Source: Limosilactobacillus pontis
GTDB lineage: Bacteria > Bacillota > Bacilli > Lactobacillales > Lactobacillaceae
Length of the DNA: 17,390 nt
Direction of reading: 5' to 3'
Assembly (NCBI RefSeq): GCF_002940945.1
Contig: NZ_PNFV01000016.1
Location: forward strand, 1 to 17,390
Positions 7,244 to 13,544 of the stretch are shown in pieces. The notes under the pieces were generated by a model, which saw nothing but the letters and a program-made list of their open reading frames with translations, did no database searches and was not told where the DNA came from. Both the position numbers and the translations under genes were made by a program. The first letter of the stretch is position 1. Every line of letters starts with the position of its first letter.

Positions 7244-8107
7244 CTAGTAAGCCATCAGTTCATCCTCAACCGAGGCATCCTCGATGCGGACGTCGGTAAT
7301 CGTACTCTGCTCCAGAAGTGGTAGAAGGGCCTGAATATTCCCCGTGTAAAGAAAACGGGTCTCATTGGGCGCCTCTTCGAGCATATGAGCCCCCATCCGA
7401 ACCGCCATCTCCACCGGCAAACCAGTGCCGGTAACGGTGACTGTACAATCGACCCCGTCTCCCAGGTGCAGGGCCCGGACAGAGGTCAAACGGCTACCGT
7501 TAAAGTAATAGATCACATCAGCAAAGCGCATCATAGTCGAGACATTTTCACTAGTAAAGAGAACCAGGGAGTTGGTCTTCTGAGTGTAATCCTTAAGTAG
7601 CTGTCCCATTGTCAACCGGGATGATTCGGTTAGCTGGTCAAGCCCTTGCCCCACCACGACAATTGGCCGACGCAGCGCCAATAGGAGAATAATCTTCAGT
7701 TCCTGTTGCTGACTGTCGTTTAGGGCTGCTATCTTGGTGTCTGCTTGGAGAGCTAGCGGCTGTAACATCTTAAGGGTAGCTTCCAGGCTAAGTGCTCCGT
7801 CTTGGTGCCGACAAGTCTTCTTGATCGCCTTTTCAATTGTCCTGCCTCGCAGATCGATCTCCGCCAGGTTGGCAATCAGCTCGTCATGGTGACGACGGAG
7901 ATACTTTAGGTTATGGCCATTAACATTAGCATCCCCATCTAGGACTTTCCCGGCACCAGTGATCAGCTGTTCCAGCGATGAGGCAGCCCCTTCATCGTTA
8001 CTACAGATTGCAACCATCTGCGGCGATACCAGTTCCATTGAAACATCCTCAAGTTGATCCCCAGACTTAGCCTCAAACATCAGGTTACTTAAGCTAATTC
8101 GACTCAA
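7244..8107 (-). CDS. ABC-transporter ATPase-like protein lacking the catalytic motifs
   Basis: The 287-residue protein follows the course of an ABC nucleotide-binding domain, but its motifs are eroded. Where Walker A (GxxGxGKST) is expected it has CSNDEGAASS (about 35-44), with no lysine. The signature position reads LNDSQQQE instead of LSGGQ. The Walker B strand IVVVGQ lacks the Asp-Glu pair. The switch strand LVLFTSEN lacks the H-loop histidine, and FADVIYYFNGSRL still resembles the following ADxIxxLxxGxL. It ends with an IEDASVEDELMAY-type tail as in drug-export ATPases. No permease gene is adjacent. The start is TTG at 8107 with GGGGGAG 7 nt upstream. It heads an operon with the SDR-like and DUF1836 genes. 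A pseudo-ATPase regulator is a reasonable guess. Confidence 0.6.
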   Translation of the reverse strand: MSRISLSNLMFEAKSGDQLEDVSMELVSPQMVAICSNDEGAASSLEQLITGAGKVLDGDANVNGHNLKYLRRHHDELIANLAEIDLRGRTIEKAIKKTCRHQDGALSLEATLKMLQPLALQADTKIAALNDSQQQELKIILLLALRRPIVVVGQGLDQLTESSRLTMGQLLKDYTQKTNSLVLFTSENVSTMMRFADVIYYFNGSRLTSVRALHLGDGVDCTVTVTGTGLPVEMAVRMGAHMLEEAPNETRFLYTGNIQALLPLLEQSTITDVRIEDASVEDELMAY

Positions 8108-8266
8108 CTTTCTGCTCCCCCTTATCTTCTCATTACTTACTTATAATTTTAGCATTTTATACCTAGCAGCGGGGAAATCTTTATAAATCTGTTCGATATA
8201 ACAAGCGATAACAAAGCCATGGCTAATCGTAACATGACTGATAAACTGTTAACCGCGTAATTGTAG

Positions 8267-8272
8267 TATAAT
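8267..8272 (+). promoter_or_regulatory. -10 element upstream of nrdI
   Basis: A consensus TATAAT lies about 45 nt before the nrdI start. No good -35 hexamer is seen at 16-18 nt spacing, and I see no NrdR-box pair in the 210-nt divergent gap, so control by NrdR is not supported here. Confidence 0.45.
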
Positions 8273-8317
8273 TAATCAAGATTTAAACTTGAACATCTTA
8301 GAAGGAAGTATGACTAT

Positions 8318-8785
8318 ATGGCCCCAATCAACATCATCTATATTTCAATTGAAGGGAACACGCGCGCGTTCATCAAACGCCTCAGCGCATATGCCGAGCA
8401 ACAACACGCATTCAATAACGATAAGCCACTGATCAACGCAAAGGAAATCAGTGACCAGACGATTCCCGAAACGGAGAAAGAACCCTTCTTCGTCTTCGTG
8501 CCTACCTACCTGACCGGGGGGAATGGCATCGATTCCGGCTTCACCGAGATCATGACCAACGCCCTGGGTGAATACATTGAAGACAGCAACAGCGCTAAAA
8601 AATGCGTCGGCGTCATTGGCTCAGGCAATCGGAACTTCAACGAACAATATTGCTTGACCGCTCGCAAGTACGCTAAGCAATTTTCCGCTCCATTTCTTGC
8701 CGACTACGAGCTACGAGGCACCGCACGGGACGCTGAACATATCTATGCTATCCTGTGTCAACGCTGGGCTAGCGTGAATGCTTAA
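8318..8785 (+). CDS. NrdI, flavodoxin-like activator of class Ib ribonucleotide reductase
   Basis: This 155-residue protein has the NrdI pattern: an FMN phosphate-binding loop S-I-E-G-N-T-R-A-F (10-18) after a hydrophobic strand, VFVPTYLTGGNG near the middle, and GSGNRNFNEQYC (about 101-112), the G-S-G-N-x-N-F motif of the family. NrdI is a flavodoxin that supplies the oxidant for assembling the dimanganese-tyrosyl radical cofactor of NrdF. The partners nrdE, nrdF and nrdH are not in the window, so this is a stand-alone nrdI. GAAGGA lies somewhat far (about 11 nt) from the ATG, but no better in-frame start exists. It is divergent from the ABC-like operon and convergent with the VOC gene. Confidence 0.85.
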   Translation: MAPINIIYISIEGNTRAFIKRLSAYAEQQHAFNNDKPLINAKEISDQTIPETEKEPFFVFVPTYLTGGNGIDSGFTEIMTNALGEYIEDSNSAKKCVGVIGSGNRNFNEQYCLTARKYAKQFSAPFLADYELRGTARDAEHIYAILCQRWASVNA

Positions 8786-8787
8786 CC

Positions 8788-8832
8788 TAAAAAGCCCCTC
8801 CGACAACCGGTCATGGTTGCCAGAGAGGCTTT
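8788..8832 (-). terminator. Terminator between nrdI and the VOC gene, best formed in the minus-strand RNA
   Basis: An 18-bp stem with a 6-nt loop lies between the convergent genes. Read on the minus strand, every position pairs (three G-U) and the stem is followed by UUUUU, a good intrinsic terminator for the VOC gene. On the plus strand the same three positions become A-C mismatches and only a short U-run follows, so it probably ends nrdI transcripts less efficiently. Confidence 0.8.
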
Positions 8833-8835
8833 AAA

Positions 8836-9276
8836 TTATTGCTGCGGTGCATCGGCAGCGGTGGTAATCAACCAGGTAATCCCGTACTTATCGACAACCT
8901 GACCCATCTGACCATCGAACATCCAGCTGCCAAACGGCACTGTCACCCGCTGGTCAGCCGATTCCGCCAAGCGATCAAAGAGCTGACGAGCCGCACTCGT
9001 ATCGGCGAAATTTAACATAAGCGAAACCCGGGCCGAGGACTGTGGCGTTCCCATTGTAGCATCTGCACAGATAACCTTCTGTCCGGCAATCGTAAACTCA
9101 CCCCGCAATGTCGTCTGCTGGAGACTTTCATCATCCGTTGCCATACCGAGGCTTTCCGCCTGTTCCTGGTTGAACGGTTGGTGGTATGTGATCGTCGCCC
9201 CAAAGGCCTGGACGTAATAGTCCATAGCCTCCTTGGCATTCTTGAATGTTAAGTACGGGTATATTCTTGCCGTCAT
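8836..9276 (-). CDS. VOC superfamily (PhnB/glyoxalase-like) protein
   Basis: This 146-residue protein begins ARIYPYLTFKNAKEAMDYYVQAFGA, matching the first beta-alpha-beta unit of PhnB-type VOC proteins (quoted here in part: YLTF, A-x-x-Y-Y-x-x-A-F-G-A). A second unit contains LMLNFADTSAARQLFDRL, VTVPFGSWMFDGQMGQVVDKYGITW follows near the C-terminus, and the ending ITWLI is usual for the family. Members include antibiotic-resistance, isomerase and lyase proteins, so no substrate is assigned. The frame is open to a TTG at 9294, but that would swallow the GGAGGA ribosome site; the ATG at 9276 sits 5-6 nt after it and is the better start. It is a single-gene unit. Confidence 0.8.
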   Translation of the reverse strand: MTARIYPYLTFKNAKEAMDYYVQAFGATITYHQPFNQEQAESLGMATDDESLQQTTLRGEFTIAGQKVICADATMGTPQSSARVSLMLNFADTSAARQLFDRLAESADQRVTVPFGSWMFDGQMGQVVDKYGITWLITTAADAPQQ

Positions 9277-9397
9277 AATTTTCCTCCGTGTCAATCTTCA
9301 TCGTTGATTATATGGTCCAAACCGGTTCCAAGTCAAATTTTTGCCGAATGGTTTACCATACTCTCATCGTTATTTAATCATAGATGAAAATGCTTTA

Positions 9398-9406
9398 TGC
9401 TATAAT
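9398..9406 (+). promoter_or_regulatory. Extended -10 promoter of the MFS transporter gene
   Basis: TGC followed directly by TATAAT (9401-9406) forms an extended -10 element. The -35 region (TCATAG at 17-nt spacing) is poor, which an extended -10 tolerates. It lies about 60 nt before the GTG start; a second TATTAT nearer the gene is a weaker alternative. Confidence 0.55.
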
Positions 9407-9467
9407 GGTATGGCTTAAGTTAGTTTAATGTTTTACCTACACTTATATTATAGAAAGGAAGAATAAT

Positions 9468-10637
9468 GTGAAAGCAGTTAAAAAACATAGCCCACTCTTG
9501 ATTGTTGGGCTCCTCCTCCTGGGGGTTTGCATGCGTATGCCGATTACCGCCATTCCTTCAGTCGTCAAAGAAATCGCTCACACCTTCGCAGTGGCTCCTA
9601 CCAGTCTTGGGATCTTAACAACGATCCCCTTGCTCTGCTTTGGTCTCTTGTCGGCAGTTGTCTCTTCGACGGCTCAGCGATTCGGTAACGAACTAACCCT
9701 TGAGGTAGCTATGGTGATTATGTTCGTCGGTTCCTACCTGCGGGTTCTTAACTTCGCTTCCCTGATGATTGGGACCGTGATGGTCGGAATCGCCATCACT
9801 TGCATCAATGTCCTCCTACCAGCCATTATCGCTGACAAGTATCCTGACCGAATTGGGAGCGTCACTGGGATGTACAACACTGCGATGACCCTGTTTGCGG
9901 CCATCGGGGCCTATGCCATCACCCCAATTACCCACCAGAGCAGCTGGCAGACTGCAATTATTATTATCAGTGTAATCGCCTTGGTTGCTGCCATTATTTG
10001 GCTACCCAACCTCAAATATAACGAACGGGCAACCACTAGTGAAGAAAAGCCAGCAAAGGGAACTAATATGTGGAAGAATATGAACGCCTGGTGGCTTCTT
10101 CTCTTCTTCGGTGGCCAGTGTTTTGTCTTCTATAGCATTGTTGCCTGGCTGCCGTCAATCGCTATGGACGCCGGTCTTTCCAGCGACCAAGCCAGCCTAA
10201 TTGCCGGTCTGCTTCAGCTCTTCTCGATCCCATTTGCCTTCCTGGTACCGATTATCGCCACCAAGATGGCTAACCGGCAACCAATCATGCTCTTCGCCGG
10301 TATCTCGTCACTAGTAGGAACTATTATGATGTTTTTCCCGGTCAGTTCATTTGCATACTATTGCGTAGTCGCCCTGCTTTTGGGGATGGGAACCACAACT
10401 ACCTTCGTTCTAGCAATGACCTTGTTCGGGCTTAAAACTAAAAACGCGGCCGATACCCGGAACCTGTCGGGAATGGTCCAGTCTGTTGGTTACCTGATCT
10501 CCGCTCTGGGACCAATTATCGTTGGTAATCTTAATGCCCGGACACACAACTGGTTCGCCAGCCTGATTGTCATTGCTATTGCCTCAATCTTCTTCACAGT
10601 CTGTGGAGTTCTGGCCGAACGCAAACAATATATTTAG
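9468..10637 (+). CDS. MFS transporter, CynX/NimT (cyanate/nitroimidazole transporter-like) family
   Basis: This 389-residue protein has about twelve hydrophobic helices with a short cytoplasmic loop near residues 185-200 (ERATTSEEKPAKG) that divides the two halves. The N-terminus, with RMPITAIPSVVKEI after helix 1 and TSLGILTTIPLLCFGLLSAV in helix 2, is the recognisable CynX/NimT layout. Family members are named for cyanate or 2-nitroimidazole transport in other bacteria, but the substrate here is unknown. The start is GTG at 9468 with AAAGGA 8-10 nt upstream. The gene stands alone and ends just before a perfect bidirectional terminator. It is not adjacent to the NimA-like gene, so I do not link the two. 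Confidence 0.85.
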   Translation: MKAVKKHSPLLIVGLLLLGVCMRMPITAIPSVVKEIAHTFAVAPTSLGILTTIPLLCFGLLSAVVSSTAQRFGNELTLEVAMVIMFVGSYLRVLNFASLMIGTVMVGIAITCINVLLPAIIADKYPDRIGSVTGMYNTAMTLFAAIGAYAITPITHQSSWQTAIIIISVIALVAAIIWLPNLKYNERATTSEEKPAKGTNMWKNMNAWWLLLFFGGQCFVFYSIVAWLPSIAMDAGLSSDQASLIAGLLQLFSIPFAFLVPIIATKMANRQPIMLFAGISSLVGTIMMFFPVSSFAYYCVVALLLGMGTTTTFVLAMTLFGLKTKNAADTRNLSGMVQSVGYLISALGPIIVGNLNARTHNWFASLIVIAIASIFFTVCGVLAERKQYI

Positions 10638-10641
10638 TAAT

Positions 10642-10678
10642 AAAAATAAGCATCGGTGAGTACCGATGCTTATTTTTT
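10642..10678. terminator. Bidirectional terminator between the MFS and ArsR genes
   Basis: A perfect stem (core AAGCATCGGT / ACCGATGCTT, extended by A-U pairs) closes a 4-nt loop GAGT. It has a T-run on the right (10673-10678) and an A-run on the left, so it works for both convergent genes. The last codons of the ArsR gene lie inside the stem. Confidence 0.9.
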
Positions 10679-11011
10679 GTCATACAGATTTTTGGGATGC
10701 GGTTCACCCTTGATCTCATGCTTGACATGATTAAGCATGTCGTCGATCATCTCCACCACGTGCGGATCGTCGAGGATGTAATAAACCCGGGTACCCTGCT
10801 TGTGCTTGCAAACCAGCTGATAGCGGTAGAGAATACCCAGCTGCTTGGAGACGACCGGCTGAGCAATCCCGAGATCGTTGACGATTGTAGAGACGTCCAC
10901 CGCCCCGGCTTGGTGGCGCAGGTAGTACAGGATCGTGATCCGAGTACCGTTGCTCAACACCTTGTATATCTTTGTTGCTTCCTCAATCAGGTCATCCGCC
11001 GGTAGCACCAC
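10670..11011 (-). CDS. ArsR/SmtB-family metal-responsive repressor (cadX/czrA-like)
   Basis: This 113-residue winged-helix protein has the ArsR/SmtB fold, with AQPVVSKQLGIL (50-61) as recognition helix and TRVYYILDD as the wing. Its last helix carries Asp82-x-His84 and His95-x-x-His98, the exact spacing of the alpha-5 metal site of CzrA (Asp84, His86, His97, His100), so a Zn(II)/Co(II)-type sensor site is intact. The alpha-3 Cys cluster of ArsR/CadC is not seen; the single Cys68 is elsewhere. It lies 27 nt after cadD in the same orientation, the order of staphylococcal cadDX operons. The start is GTG at 11011 after an AAGGAAGGGG stretch; the next codon is also GTG, so the start is uncertain by one residue. 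Confidence 0.85.
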   Translation of the reverse strand: MVLPADDLIEEATKIYKVLSNGTRITILYYLRHQAGAVDVSTIVNDLGIAQPVVSKQLGILYRYQLVCKHKQGTRVYYILDDPHVVEMIDDMLNHVKHEIKGEPHPKNLYDKK

Positions 11012-11038
11012 GGTACACCCCTTCCTTTTTAGAAACTA

Positions 11039-11602
11039 TTATACCAGATTGAACAGATGAAAAATCAGGCCACTATCGTAAAAGACGTACAGTCCCACTC
11101 CAATATAGACAATCTTCATCAGAACCTCACCGTACCGAGCCAGAAGGTGCTTAACCACGGTCAGGTTCCCAAAGTGTTTGATCAAGGCCACCGACACGGC
11201 CGCCAAGAAAAGAACGAAGATCACCGTTAGTACAAAGCCCCAATAAGTCTCGTTTACCAGGACTGGTAGGAAAATCGATAAGTTGCAACCCGCACACACG
11301 GCCAAATAAGTGACCAGGATCGCTACCACCGGACTACGGTGCGAATTATGACTGGGATCCTCATCGCTATCGTGCAAGGCCATGTAGATTGGCAACAAGC
11401 CGAGAAATCCCAGTAGCCACTCTGGCAAGAACAGATCTAACACTTTACCGATGAAGAAGCTGGTAACCAACAGAAGAGTAATTCCTAACAGGTAACCCAC
11501 CATCACTTCCTGGGTTCGGTAACGATCCAGGAGAAAAAGAAGAATGAAGAAAAAGTCCAGGTTGACCGCCAAAAAAGTAATGAAAATCAATGTTATGTTC
11601 AT
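11039..11602 (-). CDS. CadD-family cation/cadmium resistance transporter
   Basis: This 187-residue protein has five to six hydrophobic segments in the CadD layout: an N-terminal helix with NLDFFFILL, then LLGITLLLVTSFFIG, WLLGFLGLLPIYMAL (about 63-77), a short His/Asp-rich loop HDSDEDPSHNSH (78-89), VTYLAVCAGCNLSIFLPVLV, and a final helix IVYIGVGLYVFYDSG. CadD proteins confer cadmium (sometimes zinc) resistance, probably by efflux or sequestration at the membrane. The central motif reads CAGCN, where the staphylococcal protein, as I recall it, has CGADN. The ATG at 11602 has AAGGTG 5 nt upstream. It is first in an operon with the ArsR gene, under a clear promoter and inverted repeat. Confidence 0.8.
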   Translation of the reverse strand: MNITLIFITFLAVNLDFFFILLFLLDRYRTQEVMVGYLLGITLLLVTSFFIGKVLDLFLPEWLLGFLGLLPIYMALHDSDEDPSHNSHRSPVVAILVTYLAVCAGCNLSIFLPVLVNETYWGFVLTVIFVLFLAAVSVALIKHFGNLTVVKHLLARYGEVLMKIVYIGVGLYVFYDSGLIFHLFNLV

Positions 11603-11611
11603 GGTTGCACC

Positions 11612-11639
11612 TTAAATATGCTAAAATCGATATATTTAA
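11612..11639. promoter_or_regulatory. Inverted repeat at the cadD start region, candidate ArsR-family operator
   Basis: TTAAATAT and ATATTTAA form 8-bp arms separated by 12 nt. The repeat lies immediately downstream of the predicted cadD promoter -10, over the expected transcription start, where ArsR/SmtB repressors commonly bind AT-rich dyads. Binding by the downstream ArsR protein is inferred. Confidence 0.5.
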
Positions 11640-11644
11640 CTGAT

Positions 11645-11673
11645 ATAATATTCCACTTTAGGTATGTTTACAA
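11645..11673 (-). promoter_or_regulatory. Promoter of the cadD-arsR operon
   Basis: On the minus strand, TTGTAA (11668-11673) and TATTAT (11645-11650) are separated by exactly 17 nt and lie 43 nt before the cadD ATG. The candidate operator follows directly. Confidence 0.65.
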
Positions 11674-11870
11674 GAGGCTTTTGATTTTCTCCCAAATATA
11701 TGCAGCGTGGTTACATAAAGAACCAAAAAAATTTGCTCTAGACCATTAAATGATAATCGCTTAACAAAGAGTCACTATGGCGCTCTTTTGCCTCGGTATT
11801 CCATTTTCAGCAAATCTATGACTGATGAGAAAACGTTTCCTTTTTTAGTGCAGAAAAGCCGCGAAGAGTT
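11674..11870. other. Non-coding stretch between cadD and zwf
   Basis: The cadD-zwf gap is 319 nt (11603-11921). Besides the promoter and operator elements listed separately, this part holds a short hairpin (AAAGAGT with GCTCTTT, 11766-11788, T-run overlapping the stem) that could be a weak plus-strand terminator or attenuator. It also holds a 9-mer CGCTTAACA (11758-11766) identical to the right half of the lacS catabolite site. A second CcpA-like candidate, GAAAACGTTTCC around 11829-11840, is near-palindromic but lacks the usual 5' TG. I see no open reading frame or known RNA here. Confidence 0.4.
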
Positions 11871-11876
11871 TATAAT
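11871..11876 (+). promoter_or_regulatory. -10 element of the zwf promoter
   Basis: Consensus TATAAT lies 46 nt before the zwf start codon. No close -35 hexamer is visible at standard spacing; the CcpA-like GAAAACGTTTCC about 30 nt upstream falls near the -35 position, which could make transcription regulator-dependent. Confidence 0.5.
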
Positions 11877-11892
11877 TGGGTCGTTATAGAAT

Positions 11893-11908
11893 TTCTGAAA
11901 TTTCAGAA
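11893..11908. promoter_or_regulatory. Perfect 16-bp palindrome touching the zwf ribosome binding site
   Basis: TTCTGAAA followed directly by TTTCAGAA forms an 8+8 dyad with no spacer, between the -10 and the start codon. Its last two bases are the AA of the AAGGAG ribosome site. A DNA operator is more likely than an RNA hairpin, because there is no loop; no repressor can be named. Confidence 0.45.
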
Positions 11909-11921
11909 GGAGTGAACTTTT

Positions 11922-13403
11922 TTGGCTACAGAAAATAAAGCTGTCATTACATTATTTGGGGCAACCGGTGACCTGGCTAAGCGGAAGCTGTACACCGCCC
12001 TCTTCAAGCTCTATCAAAAGGGCTACCTGGCTGACCACTTTGCCCTTCTTGGTACCTCTCGTCACGAAATGAGCGACGAAGAATTTCAAAAGTTGGTTCA
12101 AGACTCAATCAAAGATATCGAAGAAACGCGCACCGGTGAGGCTGCCGACTTCGCCAAACATTTCTTCTACAAGGCTCACGACGTTACGAAGCCTGAGCAC
12201 TATGCCATCTTAAAGGACCGGATTACTGAATTAGACAAGCAATTCGGCACCGACGGCAACCGCCTCTTCTACATGTCAATGGCACCACAATTCTTTGGCA
12301 CCATTGCATTGAACCTGAAGAAGCAGGGCCTGCTTTCTGACAACGGCTTCAACCGTCTGGTCATCGAAAAGCCATTCGGTCGTGACTTCGACTCCGCTAA
12401 GAAGCTGAATGATGAATTATCCAAGACCTTCGATGAAAACCAGATTTTCCGGATCGACCACTACCTGGGCAAGGAAATGGTGCAAAACATCCAGGCGCTG
12501 CGCTTCGGTAACACGATCATCGAATCACTTTGGAACAATCGTTACATCGACAACATCCAGGTAACGCTGAGTGAAAAACTGGGAGTTGAAGAGCGTGCCG
12601 GTTACTACGACAACTCCGGTGCCCTTCGTGACATGGTCCAAAACCACATCATGCAGATCGTTGCCCAATTAGCGATGGAACAACCGGTTTCCTTCACCGA
12701 CACTGATGTCCGGGTTGAAAAGATCAAAGCACTGCGGAGTCTGCGGGTTTACACCCCATCTGAAGCCGCTGCCAACTTTGTTCGTGGCCAATACGACGCC
12801 GGTAACGGGACGGAAGCCTATCGTGACGCCGATGGGGTTGACCCTGAATCCGGTACTGAAACCTTCGTTGCTGCCAAGCTGTTATTCGACAACTACCGCT
12901 GGTCTGGAGTACCATTCTACGTTCGGACTGGTAAGAAGTTAGCTGACAAGTTCACCCGGATCGATGTTGTCTTCAAGAAGCCGTTGATTGACATCTTTGC
13001 CGACCCACGTCACGAAAGCGACCAATCCCTGAACTCCAATGTTTTGACCATCTTTGTTGAACCGAAGTCTGGCTTTGCTATGCAGTTGAATGCTAAGCGC
13101 GCTGGTCAAGGTTTCACTACCCAACCAGTCAACCTGAGCTACCTGCAAAGCGATACCGACAAGAAAGAAGCTCCAGAACCGTACGAACGTCTCTTCCACG
13201 ATGCTCTGGAAGGAAACCACACCAACTTTGCATCATGGGCCGAAATCGCCTACGCATGGAAGTTTGTTGACGTCATCCGTAAGCTCTGGGATATCGAAAA
13301 GCCGCAATTCCCTAACTACACGCCTGGCTCAATGGGGCCCGCAGCATCCGATGAACTGCTGGCCCGTGATGGCCGCAAGTGGGTTTACCGGCTCAACCAC
13401 TAA
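11922..13403 (+). CDS. zwf: Glucose-6-phosphate 1-dehydrogenase
   Basis: This 493-residue enzyme oxidises glucose-6-phosphate to 6-phosphogluconolactone with NADP+ (or NAD+) in the cytoplasm, the first oxidative step of the pentose phosphate/phosphoketolase route. The nucleotide-binding loop FGATGDLAKRKLY is at 12-24, the IEKPFG strand at 148-153, and the active-site signature RIDHYLGKE at 177-185, including the catalytic-region histidine and lysine. Length matches the family norm of about 490. The start is TTG at 11922, set by AAGGAG 9 nt upstream and by the conserved N-terminus. It has its own promoter region and terminator; gnd follows 141 nt later with a separate promoter. In a heterofermenter this pair feeds phosphoketolase and supplies NADPH. 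Confidence 0.97.
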   Translation: MATENKAVITLFGATGDLAKRKLYTALFKLYQKGYLADHFALLGTSRHEMSDEEFQKLVQDSIKDIEETRTGEAADFAKHFFYKAHDVTKPEHYAILKDRITELDKQFGTDGNRLFYMSMAPQFFGTIALNLKKQGLLSDNGFNRLVIEKPFGRDFDSAKKLNDELSKTFDENQIFRIDHYLGKEMVQNIQALRFGNTIIESLWNNRYIDNIQVTLSEKLGVEERAGYYDNSGALRDMVQNHIMQIVAQLAMEQPVSFTDTDVRVEKIKALRSLRVYTPSEAAANFVRGQYDAGNGTEAYRDADGVDPESGTETFVAAKLLFDNYRWSGVPFYVRTGKKLADKFTRIDVVFKKPLIDIFADPRHESDQSLNSNVLTIFVEPKSGFAMQLNAKRAGQGFTTQPVNLSYLQSDTDKKEAPEPYERLFHDALEGNHTNFASWAEIAYAWKFVDVIRKLWDIEKPQFPNYTPGSMGPAASDELLARDGRKWVYRLNH

Positions 13404-13417
13404 TATTTTAGATAGGG

Positions 13418-13450
13418 AGACTTTAAAGCGTTTAGTTTTTAAAGTCTTTT
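13418..13450 (+). terminator. Rho-independent terminator after zwf
   Basis: A perfect 10-bp stem, AGACTTTAAA with TTTAAAGTCT, has a 10-nt loop and is followed by TTTT. It lies 15 nt after the zwf stop, separating zwf from gnd transcriptionally. Confidence 0.8.
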
Positions 13451-13470
13451 CAATTTAATCGGCATATCGA

Positions 13471-13498
13471 TTGCAGGTCGGTAATTATTTGTTATAAT
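13471..13498 (+). promoter_or_regulatory. Promoter of gnd
   Basis: TTGCAG (13471-13476) and TATAAT (13493-13498) are 16 nt apart. The start of transcription would fall near 13505, leaving a short leader before the ATG at 13545. This also rules out the in-frame upstream ATG at 13497, which overlaps the -10. Confidence 0.8.
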
Positions 13499-13544
13499 GG
13501 GCATTGTGAAACGAAATACAAGTTTTATGAGGAGAGTGACTTTG

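Noticed and set aside
8215..8224. 10-bp palindrome AGCCATGGCT in the nrdI upstream gap
   Set aside because: It is short, contains an NcoI-type core expected by chance, and shows no relation to a promoter element or to NrdR boxes.
4207..10637. Functional link between the NimA-like protein and the CynX/NimT-type transporter
   Set aside because: The family names sound alike, but the genes are 4.6 kb apart, on opposite strands, and separated by unrelated units.
13497..13544. Longer start for 6-phosphogluconate dehydrogenase
   Set aside because: The ATG at 13497 overlaps the -10 hexamer of the gnd promoter and lacks a ribosome site; the family N-terminus fits the ATG at 13545.
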